From Cerrena zonata (lineage: Eukaryota; Basidiomycota; Agaricomycetes; Polyporales; Cerrenaceae), in assembly GCA_038087015.1 (NCBI GenBank), contig JASBNA010000020.1:496001-560000 (forward strand): a stretch of DNA of 64,000 nt, in the 5' to 3' direction. The notes beneath the pieces were generated by a model, which saw only the letters and a list, made by a program, of their open reading frames with translations, was not told the DNA's origin and made no database searches. This document shows, one piece after another, positions 10,709 through 22,983 of this stretch; the stretch's first letter is position 1, and each line of letters begins with the position of its first letter. A program made the translations under genes and the position numbers.

Positions 10709-12874
10709 ATGGATTCAGATGATGAAAGACTGCTACAAGCAACAGAAAGACGTAACATTTGGGGCGGTATTTACTCCTTTCATTATTCACGAATTGATCT
10801 CCAAATTGACTGTAACCATATTTCTGGAACTAGAACATCAGCCTTGGAGCATAGCTTATAGACTGAAAGAAGACAAGCATCTTGCTGACCGTCTCTCGCG
10901 ATTCCTATCTACCATGCGTGGATTTCATTTAGTAAGTTGGTACGCGAAACTCTCATGGACGGCGTACTGATTACAATACACCAGGGTGCAACTGACTTGG
11001 CTGGTCGCCACGAACGTCGATACACTTCCTTGCGCAAACGCTGGGATGACTTCTCTTCAGATGTCCAATTTATTAAATTACACTCAACTCGTGTTGGTAC
11101 CCACGATTGGACGTTGCCGCAGACCCAGCAGAAGGATAACAAAGGCGAAAGTGTCGGCCCGTTATGGAAACCAAACTCTGAAGCGATTGAGAAATACTTT
11201 GAATCCTTCCAGAGGAAATGGAGGTTGAGAGAGAGTTGGCCTATATCGTGGTACATTAACAACGTAGGTGAGTGAAGCCGTTCAATGTGACAAGTGCCGT
11301 ATTTGAATGTTTCAATCACTTTTAGACAGCATCAACCGCGACATTGCGGCCAACTCACCGATCTTTCAAAGAATTTGTCTGACCCATCTTCCTGTGGAGA
11401 TAATCCACATCGTGATGGCATTTTCTGGCAGCTCTGACGCGAGACAACTCGGGAATACGTGTAAACTGTTTCGAGAGATATCCCTCTCGTATATTTACGG
11501 GGTGAGTTGGACCTGTATATTATATTATATCATCCCGTTCGGCTCATGGTCACGAACCTCTGATTGTAGAATTATCATATCCGTCTTGCTAGCGAAAAAG
11601 TCACAGAGCGTCCAGATACCAATCGGTATTTTCTTGAAATGCACGCCTTGATGCTAGAGGAAATCGAATATCTCATGTCACGTCCTGATATTCGCAAAGG
11701 CATCCACCACCTTAGGGTCTCCGATCATTGGTTATGCGACCTTCCCAAACCCTCATTCAGTGACAAGAAACTCCAAGGATACTACGACACTCTCAGATCC
11801 GATCTTCGAAAACTTATCCCAGAACTTCCCAATTTACATGCGATCACTTTAAATGGATGGGGGATCAGCCTTCCCATGATGTCCAGCATTCTGCGACATG
11901 ATAAAATCCGGTCTATCAAGTTCAATTACTGTGCTGGTCGTTTATCAGGCGCATCCGAGTGCATTCGACTCTCCCCGGTCGATCTTGCTATGTTGGATAA
12001 CGGTCGGAACTCTCAGGACTTGTGGCTGGTTCTTTACAGTCTACCAAACATTCGCTCCCTGACTATCTCCGGTGGTCTCGGACCAGCAGGTGTCGAGCCG
12101 TGCCTTCCATCAGCATCCTTACGGACTGGCCTGAACAATCCTTTTCTGAGCTTAGAGCGATTTATTGCACACCCCATGATGTATGATGAACTCAGGCATC
12201 TCATTACATGGATGAACAATGCTAAAGGCCCTCATCGCAATCAACCACTTCGTCTCACGCATTTCAAGCTTATGTTAGATGGTGGTATGGATGAGGAGGA
12301 GGTCAAGAAAGTACTAAATGCTCTACGCGGATCGCCATTACGCGTTCTCAGCCTGGGCTTTCTGTCATACGTCGATCCAGAGCTCATGGGGTTTATAGCG
12401 AACACCTGTCCCGATTTAACCGCGCTGACCCTGGTAACTCCAGGCGACAGGTTCGCCCATGACGCTGTCGATTGGAATTCCCCGTCATGGATGTTTGCTC
12501 GAGTCCTCAGTCGCTTTTCCCGCCTCAAGCATCTAGTATGGTATTTCCCGCACGACTATATCATGTCCAATGATCCGACTACCTACGTCTTACATTTCTT
12601 CGAGAACGGATTTCCGACCAAAGCTGAATGGGATGCGAACTATGCTCATCTCGATATCGAAAATTTCAACGATGCGACTACGGTAGCGCGATGTTTGGGA
12701 GCGAATTGTCCTTCGCTAGAGACAATTGCTTTCTTTGCGTGGTATCCGGTAGTGTACAGGAGGTCGAAGGCTGATGGAGGATGGTATCTTGATGGCACTT
12801 CGGCAACCAAGGCTCTGATAAGTCACCTCAATCCAAAGCCATCAGACACAGATTGGCCAAAAGATTGGATATGA
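10709..12874 (+). CDS. F-box protein with leucine-rich-type C-terminal region
   Basis: Exons 10709-10766, 10834-10931, 10985-11267, 11326-11501 and 11570-12874 give a 639-residue product with all phases consistent. The F-box lies at residues ~155-200: ICLTHLPVEIIHIVMAF, then SDARQLGNTCKLFREISLSYIYG. The long last exon is a repeat-like series of leucine-rich strands (for example LHAITLNGWGI, RSLTISGGL, LRVLSLGF, LTALTLVTP) typical of Agaricomycete F-box substrate receptors. It should bind Skp1 in an SCF ubiquitin ligase and recruit unknown substrates. The N-terminal 150 residues are hydrophilic and unassigned. The stop is 88 bp from the stop of another F-box gene on the opposite strand. Confidence 0.82.
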
Positions 12875-12962
12875 TTGTACCATACAGGATAAATATAGAG
12901 ACTGACCTACGCCGTATCATAATCATAAATATTAGGCATACAAGTTTGAAGGTATTGCTGTC

Positions 12963-14293
12963 TTATCCAAGTTGAGTCTCTGCTCGATCCTCTGCCTCGT
13001 CGGTATACTGGAACAAGATGCAGACCATGGGAAGGGCTGTTAGTTGTCCTCGAACCATCTCCTCCCACTCCTCTGTCCATGCCTTCCTATTAACTTGTAG
13101 ATGATTGAAAGTGACAGTCTGTAGCGCATTCCAGCGTGACAGAGCTGTCTGCAACGGCTTCCAGTCCCAGTTCTTCATCCTCTGGGTCAACTGCCTCAGT
13201 GACTCGTATGAATAATGTAGTCCGAGCTCAAAGTGGCGAATGCCAGAATGGGATTGAGGCAGGATTTGGGGCAGGATTTGGTCCCACTCTGTGTCTATAT
13301 CCTGTCTGTGATCGGGGCTCACATGGAAGGCACCAGTGAGGTCGATGACAACTCGAAGCGAAATAAGAGTGGAACATGAATGGAGCTCAAGCGTCTTCCA
13401 TTGAACCCTAGTTAATGCTAAACTAATGTCAGCTCAAGCTATCGATAGAAAGACAAAACATACGTGTGCCTGGCGATCCATAACCAACTTGTATAGACAG
13501 ATAGTTCAGCTTAATATCCGGAAGGTGCAACATTGAGCTGAGATGTTGTAAGGTCCTGAGCGAAGGTTGTTGCCTGAAGACCAAGGTCAGGGATTCCAAA
13601 TCTTGAGTGCGATCAGGGGTAAGGAAGTAGGCCAATGTGGGCGCATCAGCATCGTCTAAAAGGAGGGACGTTAAGTGCGGTCGGTTAAAGCGAGTAGTGT
13701 TCAATTTCATAGTAAACCGGTTCATGTCTTCCATGACCAGTTTCTGGAGGGACCTTAGGTGACCGACCGTCGACAGGAATCCGTCATCGGTGACAGACTC
13801 CTTGACCAAAAGCGTGCGTACTTGAGGGGCTGGGCCGTCGCTATCCGCGTCCCCCGCGCGAGGTCGAGGGAAACGCACACCCCGTACAGAGAGGGTGTGG
13901 ACGGATGTGAGATGGTCAAAACATGCTCGAAGAAGGGTAGCTGAGAGTAATTGGTTCATAGTTGGATCAGCCTCGATAAAAAGTCGCTTGATGTGGGGAT
14001 GTACAGCACGACCGGTATCCAGGATGTCATGTAATTTTGTGAATAGATTGCCAGAGGCATATTCCTTTTTATTCGAGTGAACCTTCACTTCATAGAACAA
14101 GTGGTGCCGAGCGGGTTCCGTCCAACTTCTGCACACCAGAGAAGAGGAGCAGAGGGCAAGAGTGTCATCGTGGAGATGGTCGATTATGTATTCGACAAGC
14201 TCTATCGGAATCTCAGAGGCAAAACTTCTCTGTAGAGATGGGTCAATAGTCTTGAATACGCAAATACCGATATGTGTATACCTGCTCGATCAT
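12963..14293 (-). CDS. F-box protein
   Basis: Three exons on the minus strand: a 12-nt first exon 14282-14293 (Met-Ile-Glu-Gln), then 13464-14229 and 12963-13417, total 410 residues. The F-box comes right at the N-terminus: EIPIELVEYIIDHLHDD, then ALCSSSLVCRSWTEPARHHLF. Leucine-rich segments follow (SVHTLSVRGVRF, SLQKLVMEDM, LTSLLLDDAD, DLESLTLVF). This is the usual layout of mushroom F-box proteins related to SCF substrate receptors. The start was chosen because it gives an in-frame splice to the F-box across a 52-nt intron with GT and CAG ends; a different upstream start is possible. Confidence 0.78.
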
Positions 14294-15267
14294 TCCACTC
14301 GACTTGGAATCGTGCGTGGGCAGCGTGGGTTCGACCATGGGCGTATGAGGAATATAGGGTTCGACAGGAGTGAACTCGCTGGCCACAATTATTGGATAAG
14401 GTTAGAGACAAGTCTTGATGCCATGATTGGAACTCGACCGGGTACTTATAGTAGACACTGCCCCAGTCGGGGTCATAATGTATTCCAAGTCAGCGCTTCC
14501 TTCAAGTTCCTCTTGATCATGTAACCCAGATGGTGATAATTCAAGTATCCGGTCCTCAAGTACCAATATTGATCATTAGTACATGTTACCATTGTAGAGG
14601 GAAAAAGTCAGAACCCAAGTTTAAGAGAAGGAAACTGCAAGGCCCCCCGGCAATTTCTTACAGTGTTATATCCCAGGTGCGGAAATATTTGGTCATTTTT
14701 GACTTCCTATGTTATAGCCTTTCAAGGATGGATTGACCGAAATTTTGGCCGAAGTTGTATTCATCAAACTGACGAAGCAGCCTTGTGTGTTCGAAGGTTG
14801 TATCCCCCAAAAGGACAGACTGAGAAGTATCTGTAAGAGACGGCTGTTGTCAGGTATGTGGTGTTAGAAGTTCCCACCTTCATGATTGGATTGACCAGGA
14901 TTGACCATGACAAGTCCCATAGCCATCCTATGCTGTGGCGGATTTGAGGTTGTATCCCAGAAAAAGGCCATTATCTGACGGAAGGTTCGCCGAAATAAGG
15001 GGGTATATCCCAATTCTGGACGTCTGGATGCCGAAACGCAGAGGACGGATTGGCCTAAATCTTACTGAGTTTTCGGGATATAAGTATTATAACCTCTTGG
15101 GGTAAAGACGAGGGTAGTAACTTGAATAAACGCCCAATTCACTCATACCGAAACTACCAGCGAAACTACCGAAACCAGGGCTTAAATTCAACTTAATTGA
15201 CCAGCTATCACTTCATAGTGTTCAACGGTATCCATAATAATCACCAAGGTGGTTTCATCACGGAAAG
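14294..15267. other. Intergenic spacer with a degenerate short repeat
   Basis: Roughly 970 bp upstream of two divergent genes. No coding frame stands out. A short motif close to GGTTGTATCCC occurs four times, near 14664, 14796, 14948 and 15001, in the same orientation. Variants of GATTGACC are also scattered here. These may be binding sites or decayed tandem repeats. Confidence 0.4.
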
Positions 15268-16472
15268 ATGGAAAATTTTCAGCCGCCGAAACACTTGATA
15301 TCCGACTTCGGGGAACTGTTCACTCACGATACCACTGGTGTTGAAGATACCCTTGCATATTGCAGCTTCAGGACAAATACCTGTACCACCTACGATGAAG
15401 CTACGTCGATACCGGAAGCTCTAGGTCGATACGCACCTCAGATTGCAGCTCGTTCTTATGACGAAGTTAGTGCCAGTGCGGTGCTCGACAATTCGTCAGA
15501 CCTATTAGAAGCTGGAATAAGGTGAATACACATTCCTCCACCATGATCGTGAATACTTTGAATACTTATTTAAGTGAACTTGACATCTTCCAGGAAGTGG
15601 ACTGGTGCTGGGACTACCCAAGATCTTGATGCGGCTGAGCGTTGGTGGTTGCAGATCTTGACAGCCGCTGATCATCCCAAACAAGCTGTTTCTCGCAGAG
15701 TTAGAGCTCACGCTCTTTCATGTCTCGCAGCTTCGCAGTGGGAGAAACGCACTGACGATAATAACCAAAGCTGGAATATTGATGCTGTCGAACGGGCGGG
15801 ATTTTTTGCTGATGGCGCTGCGTCTTTCGGGTTCATCTCCCCTACCGTTCTTCTCGTCGGATCCCGCGTCAAGGAAATCATCAATGCGCCCACGCTTCCA
15901 GGAGTAGACTACAGAGGTCATTTACAGCGATTTAGAAACTTTGACTTTCTACTTGCTGCAGTTGCCAGACGAGAGAAGGAGATGATGGCAGAAACCCTCA
16001 ATCATAACGTGAAAGTATCCAAAGCTCCGAATGCCTATCGATGTGCGGCTCCAGGTTGTGGTATCGAGGCAACCAAGAAATCTGGATTGTTACGTTGCGC
16101 TGGGAGGTGTCCTATAGAGATCAAGCCCTCTTATTGTAGCAAGGAATGCCAGAAGGCGGTAAGCAATTCCATCATCCATGTCATTCTCGCTGCCACTGAA
16201 TAATGTTTCTCTAGCACTGGAGAGCTCATCGTCCACTCTGCAAACCAAACGCGGCCTCGAATGACTCTTCACAAGATCCCGAAGATGTCATTTCAATATC
16301 CACGGCCTCAATGGAGCGCATTGATCATAGGACGAAAGGGAAAGAACACAGCCTTGACATGCCCGCTCCTGGAGGGAAGACGATAAAGATGACAAGCACG
16401 ACCATGTCTCCTGCATTTATGAAGGAACTTAGAGATACCATTGACGTAGAACTTATCAAAGGGGAATTGTAA
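15268..16472 (+). CDS. MYND-type zinc finger protein
   Basis: Exons 15268-15521, 15594-16158 and 16215-16472 give 358 residues with consistent phases. A MYND finger spans residues ~248-290: CAAPGCGIEATKKSGLLRC, then GRCPIEIKPSYCSKECQK, then HWRAHRPLC after the second intron. It has the expected paired Cys ligands and the final His and Cys. MYND fingers mediate protein-protein contacts, and proteins of this size with a helical N-terminal part are very common in Agaricomycetes; their roles are mostly unknown. The N-terminal 240 residues are not assigned. The C-terminal tail of about 70 residues is Ser/Thr- and charge-rich. The second intron splits the finger. Confidence 0.85.
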
Positions 16473-16633
16473 ATATAATTTCATCCTTACTGTTTCCGCT
16501 CTTTCGAGACAACTTCTTTGGTCATGTCTAATTTCGTGGTCCATAGGTATCTGAAGTCGCCACATGTACGTACTAGTAACTACAATAACTTTCACAAGTC
16601 TAATAATACATACAACCGCCAACGTAACCATAA

Positions 16634-19207
16634 TTAGATAGCATGTCCAAAGACCGAACTAGAATTGACTGAAGCCCCACTAACACCAATATCCACACCA
16701 TCGAGATCATTCGGGATGTGGGTTGTTACAGCTGAACCTGAAACGTTGGGAAAGGGGAACGGACTATCATCGAAAGAAATGAGTGTGGTCTCTTCTGGAA
16801 GCGTCTTTCTGAAAGGGTTCCTAGGTCGACTTTCTGTCGCAGTGGCTTCAGGCAATGTATTATTGAGCGAATAGAAAATGGGCTGGGAGGTGGAAAGATT
16901 TGGAGGCTGGCTTGGAATGAAGGACGGAACCAGAGCGGGTTGCGACAACGAGCGAACATGGCTTCTGCTATGCCTTCGGAAAGGGTTCTGCTGCTTGACG
17001 TCATCCGTGATCATAGAGGAGTCTAAATTGGAGACGGTCACAGTATCGTCCGTCGTATCAGAAGATGGAACAGAGTGGTGGGTGGGTAGTAGAGGTACCA
17101 TGTAACGGGATTGTAATAAATCCGGTTGTGATTGTGACGCTTGGGGACGTATCGAATTGCCTGATTCTGGCGAATACATAGTTTTCGTTCTGCTCATGGT
17201 GATCATGTCGCGACGACGGCGTGATGTTTGTCTGCGGCACCAGAGAACGGCGACAACGGTCGCGACAATGAGACCGAGGGCGAATGCACCCGCTGATATG
17301 CCTCCTACGGTAGCGTTTCGAAGTCTATGACTGCTGTCTGCAACTCCAGATGCCGAAGCCGTACTTGAAGACCCCGGACTACTGAGACTCGACGTAGTTG
17401 GCTTGGTAGTACAAGGGTACTGGCATGCACCAGCCTTAATACTCGCAGCAGAATTCATTACATCGATTGCGGCAAGCTGTCCCCTGAGCTCCAGTTCGGT
17501 TGCCACTGAACCCAGCGTCCAATTATGTGAATAGAAATTAATTCCTGCATGTACGGACACCGTTGAAACGACCGAATGGTACTATGGAATGCTCTTAGTA
17601 TAACTATTCACTATATATGTAGCAAACGACGAACCTGTATCTTTATGAACCTCTCGGTAAGATTTACTATATCTTGATTCATAGAGCCCAACGCTTCATG
17701 AAGACTGGAAATTAGTCTGCCTTTCGATGTAGGATCATCTTGTTCTAGGTAAAATGTTGGTTAATTTGCACTTATTTTCGAGAGCCTGAGCGACCTTACC
17801 GGATTCTGTACTATCTAACATTGTTCCATCTGGTCCTGTCCAGTTGGCGCTGATGGTACCGTTGATGAGACTACTTAAGTTGAAACTGTAGAAGTTTTAA
17901 GATGCCATACAGAGGCATAAACGAGTGACAGTACTTACTGTGTCTCATTTCCCCTCCACACACGCAATGCCTCAATGAGTAATCCAGAGTCGGATGGTAC
18001 CACTGTATCGATACTGGCACACGGCGACGGGAGAACTATGTTCGAAGTATTATCATAGATGTTCCTGTAGATGTAATCTGTGGCATTCCGAAACGCGTTC
18101 GCGTACTGGGTCTGCCTGGGTATGCTTTGTTTGAATAAATACGCGGAAAGTCTATGATAATCGTGAGGGTTTAGCCTAAACTAAAGGTGCTAGACAACCT
18201 TACTCACGCAGCGAAGCCTCTAAATCATCTATGAGAGAAGGGATAGTAACGGATTGTTATAAGACTCACACAGTTGTATTTGCATTCACTTGTGGGTTAT
18301 CGGGAGTATCAGGATTCTGAGGAATCCCGGATAGGCTATCACATCAAGACGGGGGGAGGAGAAAATCTGGCAACGTACCTCTGATATACCTCCCTGTACT
18401 GGGATTGCCGGTGTCTCAGTAAATTTGCCCTGTATGAATACAAATGCTAGTACTCACAAGTCGAAGTGCAGCCTAGATTGGTTGTGGTTATGTTGACGGT
18501 GTACTTATTTGTCTGCTGCCATAATATGTCTGAAATGTTGAAGAAGAATGGCGCTTCGTCGGAATATGCCCTAGCAGCACGAGCGGCAGCCAAACCCCAA
18601 GCTCTTAGGACAACGTTATGAGCGCCACAAGTATGTGATACGAAGGCATAACAAGAACCGATACACTCACATTGCGTCACTATTAGCCTTTTTGGCTGGA
18701 GCTAGCCTGAACTCGAGCGCAAAACGTATGAGTATTTCAATATTCTGATCAGAATGTGCAAACGTACGCATAGAAGTTAAATCCTGTCTTCACGGACACA
18801 GATTCAAAACAACTCTTCACCCAGTCTTGGTATAACGGGCCCCCTCCGGATATTTGATCGTATAACGCTACTGCAGAAAATACATCGGCTGTGTGACTGA
18901 ACGACAGATCTATCGTCTCAATTTGAAAGGAGGCCCGTTGAGATGAGTAGCATAAACCTACCACCAATCGTGCATGTACTAAGATTGAAATAAGGTTTAA
19001 GTGTGTCGATAGCAGATTGTGAACGGTTTAGTATGACGGTGAAGTCATCGTTCGAAAGATTCTGTATTTAACTATGTGAGCAGGGAATAGCCCAGGAAGA
19101 ATGGGGTCCCATACCCCGGCAGCCGTCCATGATGATGGTATTGGGAACGTCTGGGACAACGATACACTACAAAAAGACAAAAGAAGAGTTGCAACAAGGA
19201 TCAGCAT
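16634..19207 (-). CDS. GH76-like secreted protein with C-terminal membrane segment
   Basis: About ten exons on the minus strand. It begins with a signal peptide (MLILVATLLLSFCSVSLSQ) followed by FPIPSSW. Later pieces include SAIDTLKPYFNLSTC, ADVFSAVALYDQISGG, GLAAARAARAYSD, NISDILWQQTNKYTVNI, IPRQTQYANAFRNATDYIY, VPSDSGLLIEALRVWRGN and LRGQLAAIDVMNSAASI. This arrangement resembles fungal glycoside hydrolase family 76 (alpha-1,6-mannanase fold), based on memory of the family rather than a search. A Ser/Thr-rich stalk, a transmembrane helix (GGISAGAFALGLIVATVVAVL) and a cytosolic tail of about 190 residues rich in Ser, Pro and Arg follow. An upstream in-frame ATG at 19268-19270 exists, but it overlaps a TATA-like sequence, so the ATG at 19205-19207, which starts directly with the signal peptide, is preferred. 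Confidence 0.65.
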
Positions 19208-19257
19208 GACAATGTAGGAGGTAGACAAGGAAGCGGCGCAACTAAGAGACACCAAGC

Positions 19258-19265
19258 TTATATAC
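19258..19265 (-). promoter_or_regulatory. TATA-like element
   Basis: GTATATAA on the minus strand, about 50 bp upstream of the preferred ATG (19207) of the GH76-like gene, followed by a pyrimidine-rich stretch. It fits a core promoter, and argues against the ATG at 19270 being the true start. Confidence 0.4.
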
Positions 19266-19270
19266 TTCAT

Positions 19271-21552
19271 TCAGAAAGATCCCAACTATCACTACGTGCA
19301 TATCCTCCCTGGAAGGATCTTTCGGATATTGATTCTTCATCAGCATACATCTGCCAGGATGACATTGCACTAGCATGTCCGATCTCGATGCCGTCAAAAA
19401 GAAGCCCTGTCGTCTTTGTAATCGAGTGATAGACTTCGTATATGATCAGACATTTCATGGAGATGCAAAGTGAATGCCGACGAGTACTAACAGGATGCTT
19501 TAGAGTCCCAACTTCTTAACACCATGGCGTTTAGGTGCATGGTCCAAAGATATGAGAACCATTGGCTTAGAAAGGGGGGAAGAGCTAGAGACCCTTATTG
19601 GGATTTGACCCAGCGACTTGAGGAATTCTGCAATGAAACGTCAAGGGTGGAGATATTATTCTGATTATCGTTGAAGCGATGCACCCTGTCAAGATGTAGA
19701 TCGTTGCTTCACGAGTCATGACTTTTTGTATTGCACCAGTGCACAGATCCATCAGTAAACCCACTGATCATCCGGCGCATCGAACTTGATTTTGTCACGG
19801 TCGCCAAGCTAAGTGATAGGAAGGAGTCGGTATAGGTTGTAATACGTTAATCTGAAATTCCAAGTTTGAATTGAGTAGTAACATAACGCAGTCAAAGACG
19901 ACGGATCGTGCGCGCGTTATCATATTCGAACGCAATAGAAGAAGGTTTATGATAACTAAAACAACTTACTGATATGAATTTAACCATCCGGACGTTTCTA
20001 TCTGAGGCTCCAACTCAGCGACGGTATTATGCACGCACTTGGAGACTCAGTTGCAAGTTGTTAGATAGGGCTCCCGAGATGAGAACATAGCCTTGTAGGG
20101 ATATCATATTCCTTCGTAAATAGGGCAAGATGAGGTGGGGCATTTATAGAGTAGCAAGGGTTATTACTTACGACGCTCGGCAGTCGGCGATACGAGAATC
20201 GAGAAGCACAGGCCCCGCCCATCACCGCTAGTTAGAACACGGCCGGGTTGGGACATCGCCATGCGTTTTCAAATCTACAGATATGAAAGTCACTGTCAGT
20301 GAGGATATTACGTTGAACAGAAGATGAGACGACTAAAACAAGAGTAGTACAACGCACCCCATGTCTCTCACTAGATCTGAAGCCATGACTTGAGGCATTA
20401 CAAGTGAATCCGGAGTGGATATATAATGGCCACCCATGGTAATATGAACATGCCATCTACGTACTCGGCGATGCGACGTGGTGAAAATCGACAAAGGCCA
20501 AAATGGGGCAAGGTGTCTGGGAACAGCGGTTGTTTGATAAAAAGAACAGCTGGTCTGCTTCCTCGAGTTCTCCGAAAAAGACTTATAGTAACTGTAAACG
20601 TTTGTCGTTTAACATACCCCCTTGATAGTCACTTTCTGGTTTACGGGTTCATGTAGGGTCTAGGTGACTTGACATATCGGAGCCTGGGTATTTTAAATCT
20701 TTCTCTCGATCTGTCCATTGGGGTTGAGGTAGTGAAGTGCCATTTTGACATAATCAGCGACGAACAAGTGACAACGGGAGTTTCTTGATCGTCGAGAAGA
20801 CAGTGAACAATCTGAGAGTTGTCAAGCGCCAACCGAAATGACATAATTTCGAATTCTCTTGTTGAACTACATTGCTAGTCTTCATCAAAGGAACGGATCG
20901 AGGTCATGGAAGTGAACGACGAGACAGGATGCATCGACAAAGTTCCGATTCATCGGTCCAATTAAGTCACCACAGCTCCGCCGCTTAGTACCGCATCTCT
21001 CGAAAAAGAACATACATTTCCAGTACAGATTTAGGTAAACCGAGGCTAGTTAAATAGTACACCACAATATATAAGTACAGACAGAATTTCCGAATCCAAA
21101 TCATGTAGAGTCCAATCCCAAAGGGAAAGAAAGCCCATAGAGTGAATAAATAACAGCTACAAAACCTTGATTTGAACATAAAGCAGAAAGGAGGAAGAGA
21201 TGTGCAGCACCCAATTATAGTTGTTCAAGAACTGCACACTCCATAGACAGTGAAGACTGTGGGAAATGAGCTAATACAGACACAAGGACCAGAATCAAGA
21301 CAGAGAGAAGGGATACTATACAACACCAGTATCCACGGTCATTTGTCCCGGCAGAGCGAATCACATAAAACAAGAAAACCATCACCACACTATGCGGGGA
21401 CAAAAAACCAAAGAGACCGTGCAGTGGGTGGAATTGCAAGCACAGTGTGTTCTTGACACTTGCAGAAGACAATTATGACAGCTATATTTTAATGACATGA
21501 TTAGGTCAAATACAAGAATACCATACACGTGCTCACAGGGAAGCAAACAACA
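19271..21552. other. Gene-poor spacer
   Basis: About 2.3 kb with only short frames on both strands. No family motif, repeat, tRNA-like structure or convincing exon chain was found. The right few hundred bases should be the 3' UTR of the Zn2Cys6 gene. Confidence 0.4.
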
Positions 21553-22983
21553 CTAGTGACCGCTCGTCTCTGGCTGGTCTTGTCCTGTATTTGCCGTCCT
21601 TGTCCGTTTCGACTTGGGTGTTCCATCCCCATTCACCGTTGACGATCCATGAGCTCGTTTCTTGCCTTTGCCACTTCCACTTGTATTGCTATGCGACTCG
21701 CCATTCGCCGCCGCCGTTGAACTTGGTTGTTGTGCCGTCGCCGATGCACTTTGGTCTTGACCAGTAGTCTTGGAGGGGTCCACAGCAGGCGGAGGGACAA
21801 GAATCGGAAATGGTTGAGGATACCCCACGCTAGGAGCGGGATAATGAAACGGAGGAGGATAGACTTGGTGGTAATAAGGTGCTGCTTGTGAAAGCGAGGG
21901 ATGAGCCGTTGCCGGTGGTTGAGTTGAATTTCCTGCGGGAGCGGGCGCGGCAGGTGTCTGTGCGGGCGACGCTGTGGCGCTTGATGTTCCGCCATTGCTG
22001 CTTGTACTTGCGTTCGAACCATTCACAGCTTGCGAGGAATTGTCGTTGGAGGCTGAAGTTGGTGCTGGTGCTGGTGCCGGAGCGCCAGGAATAGGCGGCG
22101 GGAAGCCAGGGTAGAAATATTGGTAGTAGCCTTCGGGAGCGATCATGTAAGGAACAGGCGCAGCTGGACCTTCGTGTGCCTCACCGTTGGGAGAAGGGCC
22201 TACTGGCATACCTAGCGATTCAAAATGAGCAAGGAAAAGTTTTTGAGAGATAGAAACCGACGGAGGAATGAGTATTTACTTGGCGTAGATGATGGTTGGG
22301 AGATACTCTCCTCATGCATAGTTTTATTCTTGCGTTTGTAGGGTCCTCGTTTGATCCCTTTCTTGCGTTCCTTGCGAGTGCCATCTACACATGTTGGGGC
22401 AAGGCCATACTTTTGACAACGTTCGCAAGGTCGAGCTTCGTCACATCGTTTGCACGCACTGGCACAATTAGTACACTGACAAGGTGCGAAAATAAATTAT
22501 GAATTATATTTCGCGGTAATGAATCACGACTCACAGCCATTTTTACTTGCTTCCGTTTGGGGCGAGGTAACACCTGTGGTAATCCAGCTGAGGGGGCAAA
22601 TTGTGGAAAGGGCATCGCTGAAATATTAAGATAAAGATAAGTATCCAACACTACAAAGGGGCGCGGCCATTTTCAAAGATACCTTGACCATTGACACCTG
22701 GGGGAGGTGCTGGGAAAGCATATACCATTCCCGGTGGTGGAGGAGGGTACGCCATGTAGAATGGTGCCGGAGGTGGAGCACCATGGGTCGCGTTAGGATC
22801 ATGGTGACCGTCCGGGACTGGCGCTGCGTACACGAAAGGCGGATACGCGCCAGCTGGCATGGGAGGATACGGTGCACCAGGGTAAGGAAATGAAGCTAAA
22901 GCCGGATGTGAAGCATGAATGGAAGGCGGGTGCTCCGCTTGACTGGAGGTGTTGTTTGAAGATTTGGGTACTTCCGGAGCCAT
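21553..22983 (-). CDS. Zn2Cys6-type transcription factor, Pro/Ser/Ala-rich
   Basis: Exons 22683-22983, 22535-22617, 22280-22475 and 21553-22211 (minus) give 412 residues. The zinc cluster in exon 3 reads CTNCASACKRCDEARPCERC, then eight residues to the last Cys. The spacing is CX2CX6CX5CX2CX8C, a canonical Zn2Cys6 pattern with one extra Cys inside. Immediately after it comes a very basic segment, KERKKGIKRGPYKRKNK, a likely nuclear localisation and DNA-contact region. The flanks are low complexity: Pro/Tyr-rich before the cluster and Pro/Ala/Ser/Gln-rich after, with a basic C-terminal patch (GKGKKRA, KSKRTR). It probably acts as a nuclear sequence-specific regulator; targets are unknown. The cluster lies in the middle of the chain rather than at the N-terminus. 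Confidence 0.85.
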
